DNA from: Membranipora membranacea
Taxonomy: Eukaryota > Bryozoa > Gymnolaemata > Cheilostomatida > Membraniporidae
NCBI GenBank assembly: GCA_914767715.1
Contig: OU612066.1
Coordinates: 31,782,283-31,842,282 of the forward strand
DNA: 60,000 nucleotides
Reading direction: 5' to 3'
Shown: piece after piece, positions 13,701-28,700 of the stretch
Position numbering within the stretch: the first letter of the stretch is position 1
Layout of the letters: every line of letters begins with the position of its first letter
Made by a program: the position numbers and the translations under genes
The notes under the pieces: generated by a model
Seen by the model: only the letters and a program-made list of their open reading frames with translations
Database searches by the model: none
What the model was told of the DNA's origin: nothing

Positions 13701-16700
13701 CCTTTGCCAAAAAGCTTATCTAGTATCATCAGAACGTGACCCTGAATGGAGGATACTTATTTGCCTGATAGTGCATTACATCTTGACTTGAACCACTCCA
13801 TGTTATATGATCAGCGGTTTGTCAGTTCAGAGAGGACACCCATTGTGATTTATATTTACATATCTGCCATCTTTTGGATTGAGTAGTTGGAAATCTGCAT
13901 TGAGTACACACTCGAAACAATGACTGCACTGGCTCCTGGAGGGCTAAGCAAAGATTCAGGAGTCGCTCTATGACATCAAGTTTCATAACTAGGCTTGGAT
14001 GTATGCTAGAGGGTGGCCATATAATTGGGTCGACAAACTCGGTGTAGAATAAATATTGCTCCGGAAATTTAGATGAATGTAAACAGAGCTATATTGTAAC
14101 TGAAACAGTAGCTATTTTACCTGCAGCATATTTTATGATATTTCTTCCTGCATCACAAGTCATTTCTTTTTGGTCGGTCCACAACCTTTCTATGATTGTA
14201 ACATTCCCAAAAGAATGAAAAAATGAGCAGATCAGATGCTATCTCATCAAATGAGTCAACTTTCTTTGATTGCGTATCGTCAATAATCTAGTGAGAGCAA
14301 ATCCTCAGAGAAAAATAAAGCATGTTTTCTGTTTAATCGGGAAATTCATCAATTTCAACTCTCAAACTGTCTTCCAAACTACACCTACCAATCAGGCAAA
14401 GTCTCCACTCTCCTCTATCCCACTTCTTTGCCTGCTGTGTCACAGTGCCCTGCATTAGTTTAGATTGGATAGCACAGGTATAACACATTCTGCTTCCACC
14501 TTGTAGCTTCTGGCACATGTGCTGCAGAGAATAATGCCTGTGGACCTTACGGAGCCTGTGTGGACAGTACGGAGGGATTCTACTGTGTATGTGACCCCGG
14601 CTATCAAAGGTCATCTGACAGGAGGTCATGTGTTGGTGAGTTACTAGTGGCGTGGAAAATCCTCCCGTCAAATAAAACATGTATGTAAATGTGGCTCGCT
14701 GCAATTTTGATTTAGGTTTTGATGTGAATCAATCTCCAACCTGATCACTTGAGATATATTATAGCATGTTCTTGTCAGTCACTTGCACCAGACGACCTTG
14801 CAGATATCACTAGGAGTAATTCTCAATGTCATTGTCTTTTTTAGTTCAACAAACTCCCTCTTATTTAATAGATTTTGCGTTTTGTGACGACAATATTTTC
14901 TCAATTTTAGCTGAAGCAGGTTTGTGAATTATGTGTTGATCAGTGACAAAGTGTCTTGTCCTAAGTTTTCCCTTCTGCAGTCCTTATGCATTGCTGAAGA
15001 CTGCAATCCCTTCATGTCATGAACCTTGTGTGAAACAATTTATGTACTTGATAAATCTCATAGCAATGTAGCCTGTCTTGACAAGCTTTGTTCTGTGGGG
15101 GGGGGGGGGGGGTGAGCTTGTCAAGACAGGCTAATAGCAATGGTGGATTGCTAAGTGCTAACAGTGGTTGATTGCAGTTTTTAGTGATGCCTTTCCCTCC
15201 TAGCTCTTTCTCGGACTCCCCTTACGACTCCCCCTCCGCCACCCCCTCCGACTCATTGCCCATTTATCCCTCAGTATCTTGATGGAGAATTTATTCCGCT
15301 ATCTATAAATGACCTTCATAAATATGATCTGCTATCTGTGCCCTCATTACAGCGCTTAGAGTTATCTTGTCCTTTTTATGCGTTGCTTTTGCGTGCCTAC
15401 TAACAACTTTCAGCTTTTCATGGAATTTTTCCAATTTCATGCTGTGACGCCTGTCTTGTGATGCTCAGCTGATACTGGCTCTCGCTGTTCAGAGGAGCTA
15501 AAACTAACTACTGTGATATGTCCACTTTGGATAACTCAATAAATATTACATAACCTTTGGCAATATGTCTGTTAATAATCAACCATCACACCTGAACAAA
15601 CTGATGGAAGATTGAGAACTGCTACTGTCATATAAAACAGCAATAAAAGCAAAGTTCCCAGTCAAAGAAGCCTGGTTTGAGCTATGTGAATGTCAGGAAA
15701 CAATTCCCTCCCTACATAGAAACTTCTCCTCTGCAATAGCAAAAAATACTTTCATGAAATATAAAAAAAAAAAGAATTTGTACCAAGGCATATTCGAAGT
15801 TATCTCCTCCTAGTTGCCCTGGTATGTCCTTGAGGCTTCAAAGCCTTTATTTGTTTTGATGTGTTTTAGATGCTGAGGTGAAGTATTGCTTTGATGCAGT
15901 ATTCTCAGGACAGTGCTCTCGGCCCAGACAGGAGACACTCAGTCTCATGGACTGCTGTTGTGATGGACGGGCAGCTGGATGGGGAGATGGTATCGGATCT
16001 GCTTGTGAAGTCTGTCCTCTCCAGGGTTCAGGTATAACACAATTAGACATTTCCTAATGGCAGTGCAAATTAAAGATTTATGAAATACTTTATTTCAAAA
16101 ATTTCAAAACAAAATTCATTTTGATTACGGCCGGAGAAAATTCGAGTTTTATATTTAAATGTCCTCACACCTGATCTCGACCTGTGAAATGAATATTCAT
16201 CTCATACGATCGAATTCTATATTTGAATTTATCACTCCATATCAAATATTTGCGAATATATTTTCAGTTGCATACACAGCTCTGTGCGATCAGGGTGAGC
16301 TGGTAAATCCAAACAGACCTCAGAATCAGGAGTGTGATCGTCTCTACCCTAACTCATGTCCTAATGGTTACTGTGTGGACACCAGTACATACTTCAGATG
16401 TGAATGTAACAGAGGATATATACTAAACAGTGTAGGAGAGTGTGTCGGTGAGGGCTACGTGTATCATTTATGGATCAGATGCATAGCGGTGCGCAATTGG
16501 CTATAAATCTATAACTATAAATTTTCTTGGAGTTTTCATGGATGAAAATTTTAGGTCATTGAATGTAAGGGTTTTCTGATATGATGCCTGACTCCTCGAG
16601 ACAAAGTTCTCTACTTTCTCCATAGTTTTCATGTGTGGTAGCCTCCTTCTCACCTTGGCACGGCCAGTCGAGACTGTGGGAAAGCTGAAATCCCTTGATA

Positions 16701-19700
16701 AATAGGTTTGGAAAGTAAAGAATTAGACACACTCACTGCTGACTTGCATGCTGCACAAATTTGTCAATCTTATGATTCTGATGTTAACTTTTTGATAGAT
16801 GATGATGAATGTATACAGTTAGATGTATGTCAGAGTGGATACTGTATAAACACTGAGGGATCATTTACTTGTGTATGTGATAACGGATATGTACTTACTG
16901 GAGACGGCCGAACCTGTACAGGTAAAATAGACCAAATTACATGAATCTGACGTGTCTTCTACCCTCCCTGTTGGCTGCCAAATTGAAGTTTGATTCTTCA
17001 GTTTTTCATTCTTGTTGGTTGAAATTTACAGTCTATCTGAAGTTAACAGTCTGCAGGGCAAAGCTCATGCGTGTCTGCAGTCAGCACATAGTGATGGACA
17101 AACCGGCAGCTTGATCCACTCATGTGGTGCGGTTTGTTTGCATGGTATTCTCAAAACTGAAAACCCTCGTGATGCGATATATTACATTGATTGAAACTTC
17201 CATTTATCTATGACTTGCTAGATAAGAATGAGTGTACAGAATCAGGGATGTGTCCTAACGGTCGATGTGAGAATATGGACGGAGCTTATAAGTGTATCTG
17301 CAGTGAAGGTTACAGACAGTCATCTAATCAGCAGATCTGTTATGGTAACCAAGCAACTCCTCTCACAATCATGTCACTTCCCTGTTAATTTTCAGTATAA
17401 TTCAGATCCATTCAATTAGCTCTTGGTTTGCTAGATGATAAATACTGACTGGTATCCCTGCAATGGAGTTTCGGACATCCCATTATATGTCAACCTAAGT
17501 TTAATGTTTGTTCCAAGCATGCAATTACCCCAACATAAGGCCCGTATGTGTATGAGAGAAAAGATGCCATTAATTAGGAACAAGGTGGAACAACTTTAAA
17601 TTACCATGACATGGTGCTAATTATCTAACTATTCTGTACTCACCAGATATCAACGAATGCGATGAAAGCAGACAGAGTATATGCGCTAATGGTATGTGTG
17701 AAAATACACAGGGAGGTTATAGCTGTATATGTGATAGTGGCTATGAACTTGCACCAGATGGCGCTTTCTGTCTCGGTAAGATTTCCATACCTCTTCCCTG
17801 GGAGGCAGTGTTGTACAGACCTGCTGATCAAGTTATGTATCACTGGTTTACTTCTAATCAAGATAAATATGAGCAGCATTATTAAGAAGAACACATATTC
17901 AATTAAATACCTATCTAATAGTTGATATCATACAAAATATAGTTATGACAAAAACAAAACATAGATGTAGAGTGCCCAGTATCTCACACCTCCGACAGGA
18001 TGAATCAGATACTGGCTACCCTTAGATCAATAATTACTAATTAGTGATAACGTAATGAGAGATTCATTCATTTTTAATATATTTTATAGACCCAAAGTTT
18101 ATTTCAATTAATTTAATATTTATTATCTAAAATTAAGAATTATGAAATACAATAACTTGTCAAACAGAAATTGTTCTTTTATGTTAAATATTTTCCGAAT
18201 CGTTTTTGTCATTGTTCCTAGCAATGAAGGGAGTTCATTGTTCCTAGCATGGTGCTTGTAAATTGACTACTTGAAAAGTTGTTGGATGTTAGATTCTATT
18301 GCCTTAATCAGAGCATCGGAATGGTGGAGTAAACCCTGAAATCCTGCATTCACAACACCATCCATTCAGCGAAAGTCTGAAGATTGGCATGGGTGTTGTA
18401 GTTTTATTGTTGTCTCCCCTGCTACAATATTATAATATCAATTATCACAATTAGTTAGTAATTAAATTTGCGTTTGATCTGCAAGCCCTTTTTCATGCAT
18501 GAATTGTACCAACCGTATTTGTAAGTAGAAGATCTCCAATGTCTTATAGCAAACTTAGTAATCTAGTGCATGATATTAGTAGTAGTAATCCCCTCTTCCT
18601 ACTCCTTAGCACCCCTGCATCTCTCGTTTCTAGATTACAACGAGTGCCAGCAGACGGGTATGTGCCAGAATGGACAGTGTCTCAATATGGAGGGAAGTTA
18701 TAAATGTGTCTGTAATACTGGGTATACTCTCTCTGAAGATGGGCTGGCCTGTATTGGTAAGTGAACCCTAGTTCTACATTTAAAATTGTTATACATTCAA
18801 CATTGTGTTTTCATGTTCATTTGGATCCTACAGCTCATATTTGTGAGGTTCAGAATTTCAAGGAAGAGACAGAGTGGGAGATCAAGAAGTTGACCTCTGA
18901 TGTTTAAATCCGACCATGTTTAATCGTAGTATTGTACAGCCAAACTTTTTCATACGTGTGCATGTCATCATTATATGTTCAATAGTGTCATATTTGATAC
19001 AAATTAAAAGTACGGTTTTATCTTCAGATAAAATTGCATCCATACTCATGGTTAGGACATGAGTGGCAGGTACACTGAGTTCAGGATTTATGACTGTCCA
19101 TCAACTTGATGTTTTGTATTTTGGTCTCTACTTTTTCTCACAGATATAAATGAGTGCCGTGACTCAGCCGACCCCCTGTGTATACTAGGAGAGTGTATTA
19201 ACCTTCAGGGGTCCTTCAGATGTACATGCCCTGAGGACTCAGTACTCGACTCTGACGGTCTAACATGCCGGGAGATCAAGAAGGAGTTATGTTATAAAAC
19301 TGTGCTGTGGAACGGCAGGTGCACTGACCCCAGCTCTGAGGTATGTATATAAGCATAAACTAGTATAATTTATAATATATAATTATTTTAATATAATATA
19401 TATTTCTTGCCATAGCAAACGGACAGTGAAAATATTTTTTACAATAATATCAAACATTTTTATTCTGTAAAATTGACACTAATTTGGAATTGTCTGCAGG
19501 TGTTTACATAAAATGCATGTATGGGTTTGTCAAGAAAATTGAACAGGGAGAGGTTGCAAACTCTCTTGGCTATGCAGTTAGATTGATCACTGTACGAAGT
19601 GATAAAATAGGATGCAACACTCCATCTCTATACGTTCCCAATGCTCTACAGGGGGGGGGGGGGAGGGGTTGTTGCAATAAAAAGAGTCAAGATCACTAGC

Positions 19701-22700
19701 TTATTACTTACACAGTGAGTGAGTGAGACATGCATGCTAGGGGTCTCATTCCCTCACTCATGAATGGAACTATACACATTCTGAGTGAATGTTTTAGGAA
19801 AACATAAGTCTAATTTTGAGCGAAGTCATATGGATAGTCTCCTTCTAGCTGCAACGCTCACATTCACTAACTTCACAATGAATGCCGCATATTATCTATT
19901 TTGTTATAGCCGGTGGTTAAGTCAGCATGTTGCTGTTCGATGATGTCGGATGAAGCGACTAACCAGCTGGTTAACTCAGGTAACGCTATCGGTGGTATGT
20001 GCTGGGGCTATACACAGATGATATGTCCTACTAAAGGCACCAGAGCATATGATGAGCTGTGCAGAAACGACCTAGGTGTCACCAACAGCGGCGAAGGTAG
20101 GTCAACGCAATCATTGTCCATGTGTGCCTGTTGATGCCAGGTGCTCCATACAAGATGTCTACAACTGTCACCACACATCAGTAATATATAATATATATAT
20201 ATAGCCATGTTCATATTCTCATAACAAAACTTGTTTGCCGGTCATATGACAGTATAAATATACTCAAAAGGGGGGGGGGTATTGCTAACCCGGTGTCAGC
20301 ACCAATTCTACTTACAGAATATGTCTAACGTTACATTCCAGACATAAATGAGTGTACCATGTTCCCTGATATATGTCGGAATGGGCTGTGTCAGAACTTA
20401 CAGAAGACAGGATATAAGTGTATATGTGATCAGGGATTTGAGCACCAAGGCATATCAGAGACTGTGTGTGTCGGTAAGTGGAGGATACTTTGGATACTAT
20501 CCTTCCTATTATCATCAATTTCTAGATGGGAATTGCGATATACGATGCAAATCTCCTTTTATCGATGGAATATTGTATGATATTTAATTGTATTGCATTG
20601 CTTATTTTCATCATTTCAAACAATTGGTGCATTGCTCTCTTAGCAACAGCTTTTTTCCCATTTATTTAGAAACCGAGCTGGCAACAACCTAACATGATGT
20701 AACGTAATGATCTGCACAACTGTTCCCAATTTTGAAGAGCCACTAGTTTTTTCACCTCCCAGCTATGCTCTGATGAGCCAGAAACATAAGCCTTCACTGG
20801 CAAGTGACGTCGTAACAATACTTCAAAAGTATCTCGCCAAAATTCAATATTTCTCACCAGCTAAATTTGAAATAAAATGAATGACTGTTTTCTATTTTGT
20901 ACCCTCAGATATCGATGAATGTGCAGAAGGTAATAAATGTGGAGAAGGTAGCTGTAGAAACACTCCAGGAAGTTTTGTCTGTGTCTGTCAGAACGGGTCA
21001 GTATTCTCTAATATTGTAAATACAGTTATAAACAGATATAATGTACTATATATTACATTAAACTTGATAAAATATGATGATGCATATGTTATGTGCTATG
21101 TGCAATTGCATAGCCTAGTATATAGGCGCAACTTCATAAATTTGCAAGTTTTTAGTTTCTGGTCGTCTATATTAAGAAATAAATAGTGCCTGAGACAAAG
21201 GCAGCGGTCAACTTATAAGTATATCCTTACTCTGTGATAAAATGTATCACAGTTATATTGTGGGATAATCATCTTCAATGATTGATGAAACTGTACAGAA
21301 ATGTTCTATTCTAATAAATATGCAACATTTGGTAGCTTCTGTACAGCTGTAAATTTTATAATCAATGTGGTTTGAGGTGTGATTTTCAGTCCAATCTTTG
21401 CCATCTGCTCCACTAAGCCACTCAATGCTGATTATGATTAATCTCAATTTGATGTAACATTAAAATAGAGGTTAATTGTTCAGACACAATTGTGAATAAC
21501 TCTGCATATCAAAACATCAGAAGATGATCTGTTATGAAAGCTATTAAAATCAAGGACAGGGCACTTGTTGTTTATTGTCATTGTGTGAAGGCTTGCTTTT
21601 GCTCCCTAGCCAGGGCCGTAGTTTAGGAAAAATGGTAGGGGAGGCAAAAAAAATCCTGGGGGTATTGAGAGCTCCTCCTGTGTGGTCCGCCGACAAATAC
21701 CCAGCCTCCAATACCTTTTAATTATATAAGTAGCAAATAGAAGTCCTGAATGAGCTAATTCTGATATAAAATATACCATTATAGGGTTTTTTTTGTCACC
21801 ATATTGAGCCTCCCTGCCTCACCTAGTATACGGGCCTGCTAGCAACCAGGGTCAAAAGTCACTACCTGACACTTTGATGTACCATGTGACAGCACAACGT
21901 TATGAAGTTACATAAATAAGAATGTAGATGTGCTCACAGTGCCCCCTACAGCTCAGTTATTGTTTGACAGTCTACCAGTACAGACCTACCATGCTGTGAC
22001 TTTAGGCAGACAGTGACATTTCAATAGGACATTGAATTAGAATTCTCTAAGGAAAGGGATTACCTGGAAAAAGAATTAGTAGAAGGCTTACAATAACAAA
22101 GGTGGACAACATTGTGACAACTTTGTTGACAGGTTCCGACTGAACACAAGGATTAATGAGTGTGAGGATGTGAATGAATGCACTGACAGTCCCTGTGTAG
22201 ACGGCACATGTAGGAATACTCTGGGAAGCTATGAATGTACCTGTCCTGTACAATACATCAAACAGAGGAACGCCACTCACACACTCTGCATTGGTAAGTG
22301 TTGCACTGTGATTGTTGGAGCACATTTTATTTCAGCATAGATACTCATGGAGAGATAATCATTATGATTATTAATACATCTATAGCTAATAGCTATCATA
22401 GAGTAGACATCTGACATAACACACAGGTATGCTGGTACCAGGGGGTTTGTCTCCAACTCCATGCTGCTGGTATTCTGTATCTTACCAGCTGTTTTTTTTT
22501 CTGTAATAATGATGAGCAATAACACCAACTGCAACAGCAGTGAGGCCAAGATCATGGTTCCACATTCAAAACATTGGTATGCTAGCCTGATTACATAACA
22601 TTGGTGTGGATGCGATAAATGACATAGGAATCCAGATGCACAAGTGAATTTATTATCATTTTTTATTCGAGTCCTTGAAAGTGACATTGGAACTGGTATT

Positions 22701-25700
22701 CATTGAGTGTTTAAATCTTAATTAAATTCATTAACTCAAAATTCCAAAGTGTTACTCTTCTGTATTAATCACACAATTGGAACACACCAGTACAGATGCA
22801 CTTATACGTTTGGTTGATCATCGTAGATTTATAAAAGAACTTCAGTAGGTCATTTTTTATAGTTTGTAATGATCAATATCTTCGATCTTTTTCGACCCTG
22901 GGTTGTGTCCGGAGATGTTTTGCTCGATTCACGGATACATGGGTAATTGCGCATCCTACTCAACTTTAAGAGGAATTATGTCTCTGAGCTCCTAAATGAT
23001 GATTGCTTCCTGCACCTCTCTGGGGATACTCTTTCATATTTGGTGTGGCAAAGTTTTGCAGTTATCTCCACTCTATTATTGAACATTTCTTTAACCATCC
23101 TCAATATTGATGATAAGGGTAATTTAAACATACTACCATCAACCTAGGAATGAAGAGAATTTGCTATGTTCTTACCCTAAAATACTCTAGTTTTGTGGTA
23201 TGATGAGACCAACCAGGATAATAGCATTTTGTCATTCCAGCTAACTGAGAACAGTTCATCAAGACTAAGATGTTTTCTCTAGTCTTAAAGATTGGCTACC
23301 AGCATTATCATTAAGTCTATGTCTACCATAGTACTGTGAAGAATTGTCGTTACTCTGCCCTATCACATTTTTTATGATTATCTTCTCCTGGTAAATATCC
23401 ATCCCAGGTGGTCTAGTGGTTAGGATCCGACGCTTTCACCGTCGTGGCCGGGGTTCGATTCCCCGTCTGGGAGTATATTTTGTGTAAGCTGCTCATCTTG
23501 ACCTTGATAATGTCTTTGATAATACCTTTCATTACATAATATACTTGAATCAAATTTTTAGGTAAAAATTCAACTGTGAAATTTTTAGCTTTCTCAACTA
23601 TGCTATAAATTGCATTGTGGGTATTATTTTCATCTGTATCTCGACACAGGTGAAAATTAAGTGAAAGACAACAGCCATTCATATATCATTTCATTGCAGA
23701 TAACCGCAAGTCGACATGTTGGGCGACGTATGCAGCAGCGGGCTGTGAGGGTAACATATTACCACGCGGGATAACCAGAGATGAATGCTGTAACACCATC
23801 GGTAAAGCCTGGGGAAGTCCCTGTCAATCATGTGAGGAGTATACGCCACAATGTCCAACTGGGTATTATCTCCACATGGGAGCACAGTGTGTCGGTGAGT
23901 TATTATGCATGCTTTTTCATTAATGATTATTCAGTTTGAAAAAGTGAAACAAATGTAAGACAATGCAACAATTTGTAGAATAAACTCGGTGATAATTGTG
24001 AGTAATAGCCATAAACGCATAGAAGAACTTATATGTTTATGGTATAAGCCATGCATTTTATCAATGAATGGGAGTTCATTGATATTATCAATGCTATGGC
24101 TATATATCAAGAGTTTTTTTTACAGAAATTACATTGTGGAACATTTACAGGACATAGAAATTACTGTTGCTGTTAAACATTGCAGAGTAAAACTGTGACC
24201 TCTTCCATCAAGCTCAATGAATGCTTATGTTCTGGTTATTATTTTTTTCTGGAGACCTAAACAACATTCTAACAGCTTGAAGGAACAGATCCAGTTTCAA
24301 GTTATGGTTTATATAACCCAGCCCAGGCTGGAGTTTGTTATCAGCTATTGTTTATCAACCACAAGTGTTGCTAATTTTATAGACAACTAATTATTGTGCA
24401 GTGTTGCTAAATTATCTTATTTATCATAATTTAGATAGTAACATATGGAGAAATCAACAGAAAAACAACCGCGCTTTGCGTTTTGTCTCAAAAAAACAAG
24501 TGTCATTTTCATGACAGGTTAACGATTGCCAAAAACATATAAATATAAAGTATTTATAAGTTCATGGACAATCACAAGCGCATGCTTACGACAAGATTTG
24601 ATACTCGGTGTGTCGAACACCTCTTTTGTCTCCTGTATATATTGTCTGTTTGACAAACTCCATTTTTGCAGTCTCCTGTTTGTAATATGTATAATGTAAA
24701 GGCTACCCTATTGGGCTTTGATTCAAGAGATTGAGCAATTGAACACATTTGAAGGTGGTGGGCATCTGTAACTAGTACAACCTTTTTAGATTTGTCAAAA
24801 GCTCTGAAAAAAATCTCAACATCTGCATTTTGTTCAGTCCAATCAATCAATCGCGTATTATGATGGTTTTACCAGCCCCTTGTAATCCTTACTGCCAAGC
24901 CCCTTGCTTAACTAAATACTTGGGCATCAGAAGTGTTTCTGAGATATCCAACAGCCAATAACTTGATCAATATGATTGCGCTGCAGAGACAGTAAAATAT
25001 ATATGTGGTCTCTGCTGAGCCTGTGTGTTATGAATGTAATTAGAGATAGTATATCTTATCTGCCTTATCTTATCTATCAAAACTTCCATGTATATATTTA
25101 AATGTAGCCATATAATACATAATATTGTATATATGGCTATGGTTAAAATATAGCATTTTATGTTGGGTATTTTGGTTCTTTGTGTGCCATCCATGTGTTT
25201 TGACGTGTTCCGTTCATGTTCAATTTGTTACTGTTCATTTGATATGTTTGCATGCTTCATGTAGTTAGTGATCTTGGTCTGTCATATCATATTTTTTTAC
25301 GCCATTGTCCATCATTGTCCAATCCATCCTCCCCGGGTCAAATACGGTTGTCTATTTATAATTTGGTATAACCCCGGTTCCAAGTTCAAAATTCTAACCC
25401 CATTATGGTAAGTATGGGAAGAAGCCGTGAGTACTCCTAAAATATATTCACCATTGATATGACTATATATATATATATATTATAATATGATATATATCAG
25501 TGAAGCTCACCCATTGCCCTTCTTTGATACGACAAACCAACCATGTCCGCATATAAACTTGACTGATAAATGATAAATGCAAAGAATAATGAGACAATCT
25601 GATGCCCCTAGCTCATACTGTTTCTATGATTCTCTATATAAGAAGTTGACTACCACTGACTGATTATAGTTTTTCTATCCCACCAGATATAAATGAGTGT

Positions 25701-28700
25701 CAGATATTTGCAAGCGTGTGTCACAATGGTGAATGTGTTAACACTATCGGCTCATACACATGTCGCTGTAACGATGGGCTCAAACTGGAGGGGAACGAGT
25801 GCATAGGTAAGTCTAGGTCGCTGTCGGTTGATTAAACTAAAAAGGTTGATTAAAATCGGATGTCTTATCACTCGCCCATCCCGAGGCATGGGCGGCGAAA
25901 TAATTGTGCCTTATTGGCGAGGCCGCAGCGCCAATTTGCTCTCTGTTTGCAGGCAGGTCGGAGCACACCTGGGGGGCCAACCAATCCCCAGTAGAAGACG
26001 GGCTGCAGTGGGATTCAAACCCACGACCTTCAAAATGTGTGTTGAAGTCCGGCACTTTAACCAACAGAGCCACCTCCTACTCCTAGTCCTATCCAACCAT
26101 TAAATTAGTTGTATTCTTGGAGATAGCTATCCCATAATGCAATGTTTTGGATATCATGCCAATGAGATATAAGTTTTTGGACCTGATCTTCCTGAGGTTC
26201 CATGATTGCCAAAGTTGCATTGTGGGTATTATGTCTAAGAGGGTCAATTCCTCAAGTAACTGCTAGTGCCTAAGCAATGAGGCCTACTATCTTCTGACTC
26301 TTTAAGTCCATCATCAAATATCATTGTTTGAAATTTTGCGCTTTATCAACTGACATTTCATTTATTCCACTCGTCATTATGATAAATAATGATATACTCT
26401 GGTACAAACTATGCATTCAGTGGTTTGTAAAAAATATTGTCTGGAAGAATAATATAGCTGCCAATAAATTAACAGCCACGATCTTATCTGTTGTAGACTT
26501 GAGAAGACAGCCGTGCTTTCTAAGCTCTAGTAGTGGATTCTGCACAAATGAAATGAGCCAGCCTACAAAAAGAGATCAGTGCTGTTGCTCCATCGGCGTA
26601 GCTTGGGGTTCAGATTGTGAGGCATGCCCCCGTCAAAGTGCTCGTAAGTTACTATGATATCTTCATCATTATAACTTAACAGGATGGAAATTTAAATTGT
26701 AATTTTACCTATGCACCTTAAAATTTGTCTTGAGTGAGGGATTTACCTATTATATTAATATAGTGTACTTATGCCTCTGATTTTGATGATGCTGAGCCAT
26801 GTCAGACCAATTGAATTTCATCCTGTAAGGTAGCTTAACAATACCTCCCCCCCACATGTGGAACCACTTATTTATTTTGAGGTGACCAGAGAATTTATTG
26901 AGTCTCTGATTTGTTCCAATCCTACTCAGCTACAATAGTTATGTGGATGTTGTATCGCTTTTGATACCGCTGTAGGGTTGGATTTGTCTCAGCCCTGCTT
27001 GTAGCATGTGCATAGATTGGAAGCAATGGGTTATAGCCATACTGGTGCCGCTTCACACAAGCTTGCACCTGAAGCACCTGCTAGGTGTGACAGCTAGGTT
27101 GACAGCTATACCAATGGCAGACACTTGTGTTTATCATATAGAGACTTGAGAGTTGCTTGTCAATCTGGAATTAGTTATCAGGTGATAAATTTCTTTGATC
27201 CCTTAGTAGTATTTATTGCTTATAATTGCTTGTCAATATTGCTCACAGCTATTCTGGAAATTCTGAGCTCCTAATCCTCTACACAGTGTTGAGTAATCTG
27301 TATAGCTTTGATTCTGTGTCTGCAAAAAACTAGTTATGCAACCATTTATTATTGAACAATTATTATACGTACCAGATTCTAATGAAGTCAATCTGTTGCA
27401 TGTTGTAAAGGATATCTCAAGCTTGTTTAAAAACAGATAAATTTATAAACTCGTTTGATCTATTGTCAATATAGATACTAGATATAATAAATTTAACTTG
27501 CTTTTCTCATAATTTTTACCCCAAGGGTTCAAATATAAATATTTTGGGGACCCGCCATTCAAGGTACAATTTTAGGATATTTATGACTAATATTCATTTG
27601 GATCAGATTGATAAATGACTTCAATTTTAAGACCATAGGCTCACAAGCTGATGTTGTATTTTTTTATTTTATCAGGTCATTATTAATAAGAGAAAATATT
27701 ATTCTAGTGCCAAGCAATGCTGCCAGCAAGCAATGACCCTATAAACTTAGACAGAAAAATACTCCCCCTGGGTAATTTCTGCAGTTGTCCTCTTCTGGCA
27801 AATATCCATCCCAGGTGGTCTAGTGGTTAGGATCCGGCGCTCTCACCGCCGTGGCCGGGGTTCGATTCCCCGTCTGGGAAGATGTTTTGCTCCTCTCCCC
27901 TAGTCAGCACATACACCCTGATTTGTACCCAAATCCCAAGTAGCCATCCTTTTGGGCAGAGAGACCACCCAGTTCTTGTGTAATGTATCCATACATATGC
28001 TATGATCAAATTTTCACAGGTATTTGATTAATCCTCTAACATTGTTCTTCTGATGTTATTATTTGTATGCTAATCATTGTGGTTTAGCACCAAGCACTAC
28101 AAACAATTTCAATTCTTCAGCAGATATTATCAGATGATTATTATCAGTTCATCACAGCTGCTCTTATTCTGGCGATACTTAAAATCTTGTCTGAGAGGTG
28201 TTCTTTGGTCGTCCATTGGTTAGGGGGACATGCTCAGGTTTTGGCAGGTTTCTGTCTATGCTTATACATTCATGGCTGTTTGTGTCTTGTCTTCTGAGTT
28301 ATTTTGAAATGATTAGAATTTTCTTTGATCTAGTCTGAGCCCCCTAGACTTAAGCCCCTCGTCTGACGGCCCCCCCCCCGGGCAAGAGAATGCAATAACA
28401 ATGCAGGATCTTGCTGGAGTTGTCTGCCCTTGAGTGTTATAAGTTAATCAAGGGGAGCACTATAACTGCAATATCTATTGATTTCTATTCATGCCACCTA
28501 CTATATTGCTCCAGGTATGAGAGTTTTCCAGTCAGACTCTGGGAAAAGTAGCCTCATGTTTGGGAAATACCCATGAGCAGAGATATTCACTGCCAAGTAG
28601 TGAAGAAAATGTCAGCCAGAATTTCTTTCATTTTGAATAAGGGCGGTCATTCATGACATTGACAAAAGGTCATACAATGTGTATTATTGGACCCTAGGCT

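Noticed and set aside
14333-14704. 123-codon antisense frame over exon 8
   Set aside because: It is a shadow of the EGF exon on the opposite strand.
20076-20096. Earlier donor GTGTCA for exon 16
   Set aside because: It keeps the frame, but GTAGGT 21 bases downstream is a much better donor. Only RNA data can decide.
22277-22687. 136-codon antisense frame
   Set aside because: It lies antisense to the end of exon 19 and intron 19, with no recognisable domain. The sense strand explains the conservation.
25835-26078. Possible intact tRNA on the minus strand
   Set aside because: A and B boxes are present, but the anticodon arm cannot form a 5-bp stem with a 7-base loop, and a long non-tRNA body follows. 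It fits a SINE better.
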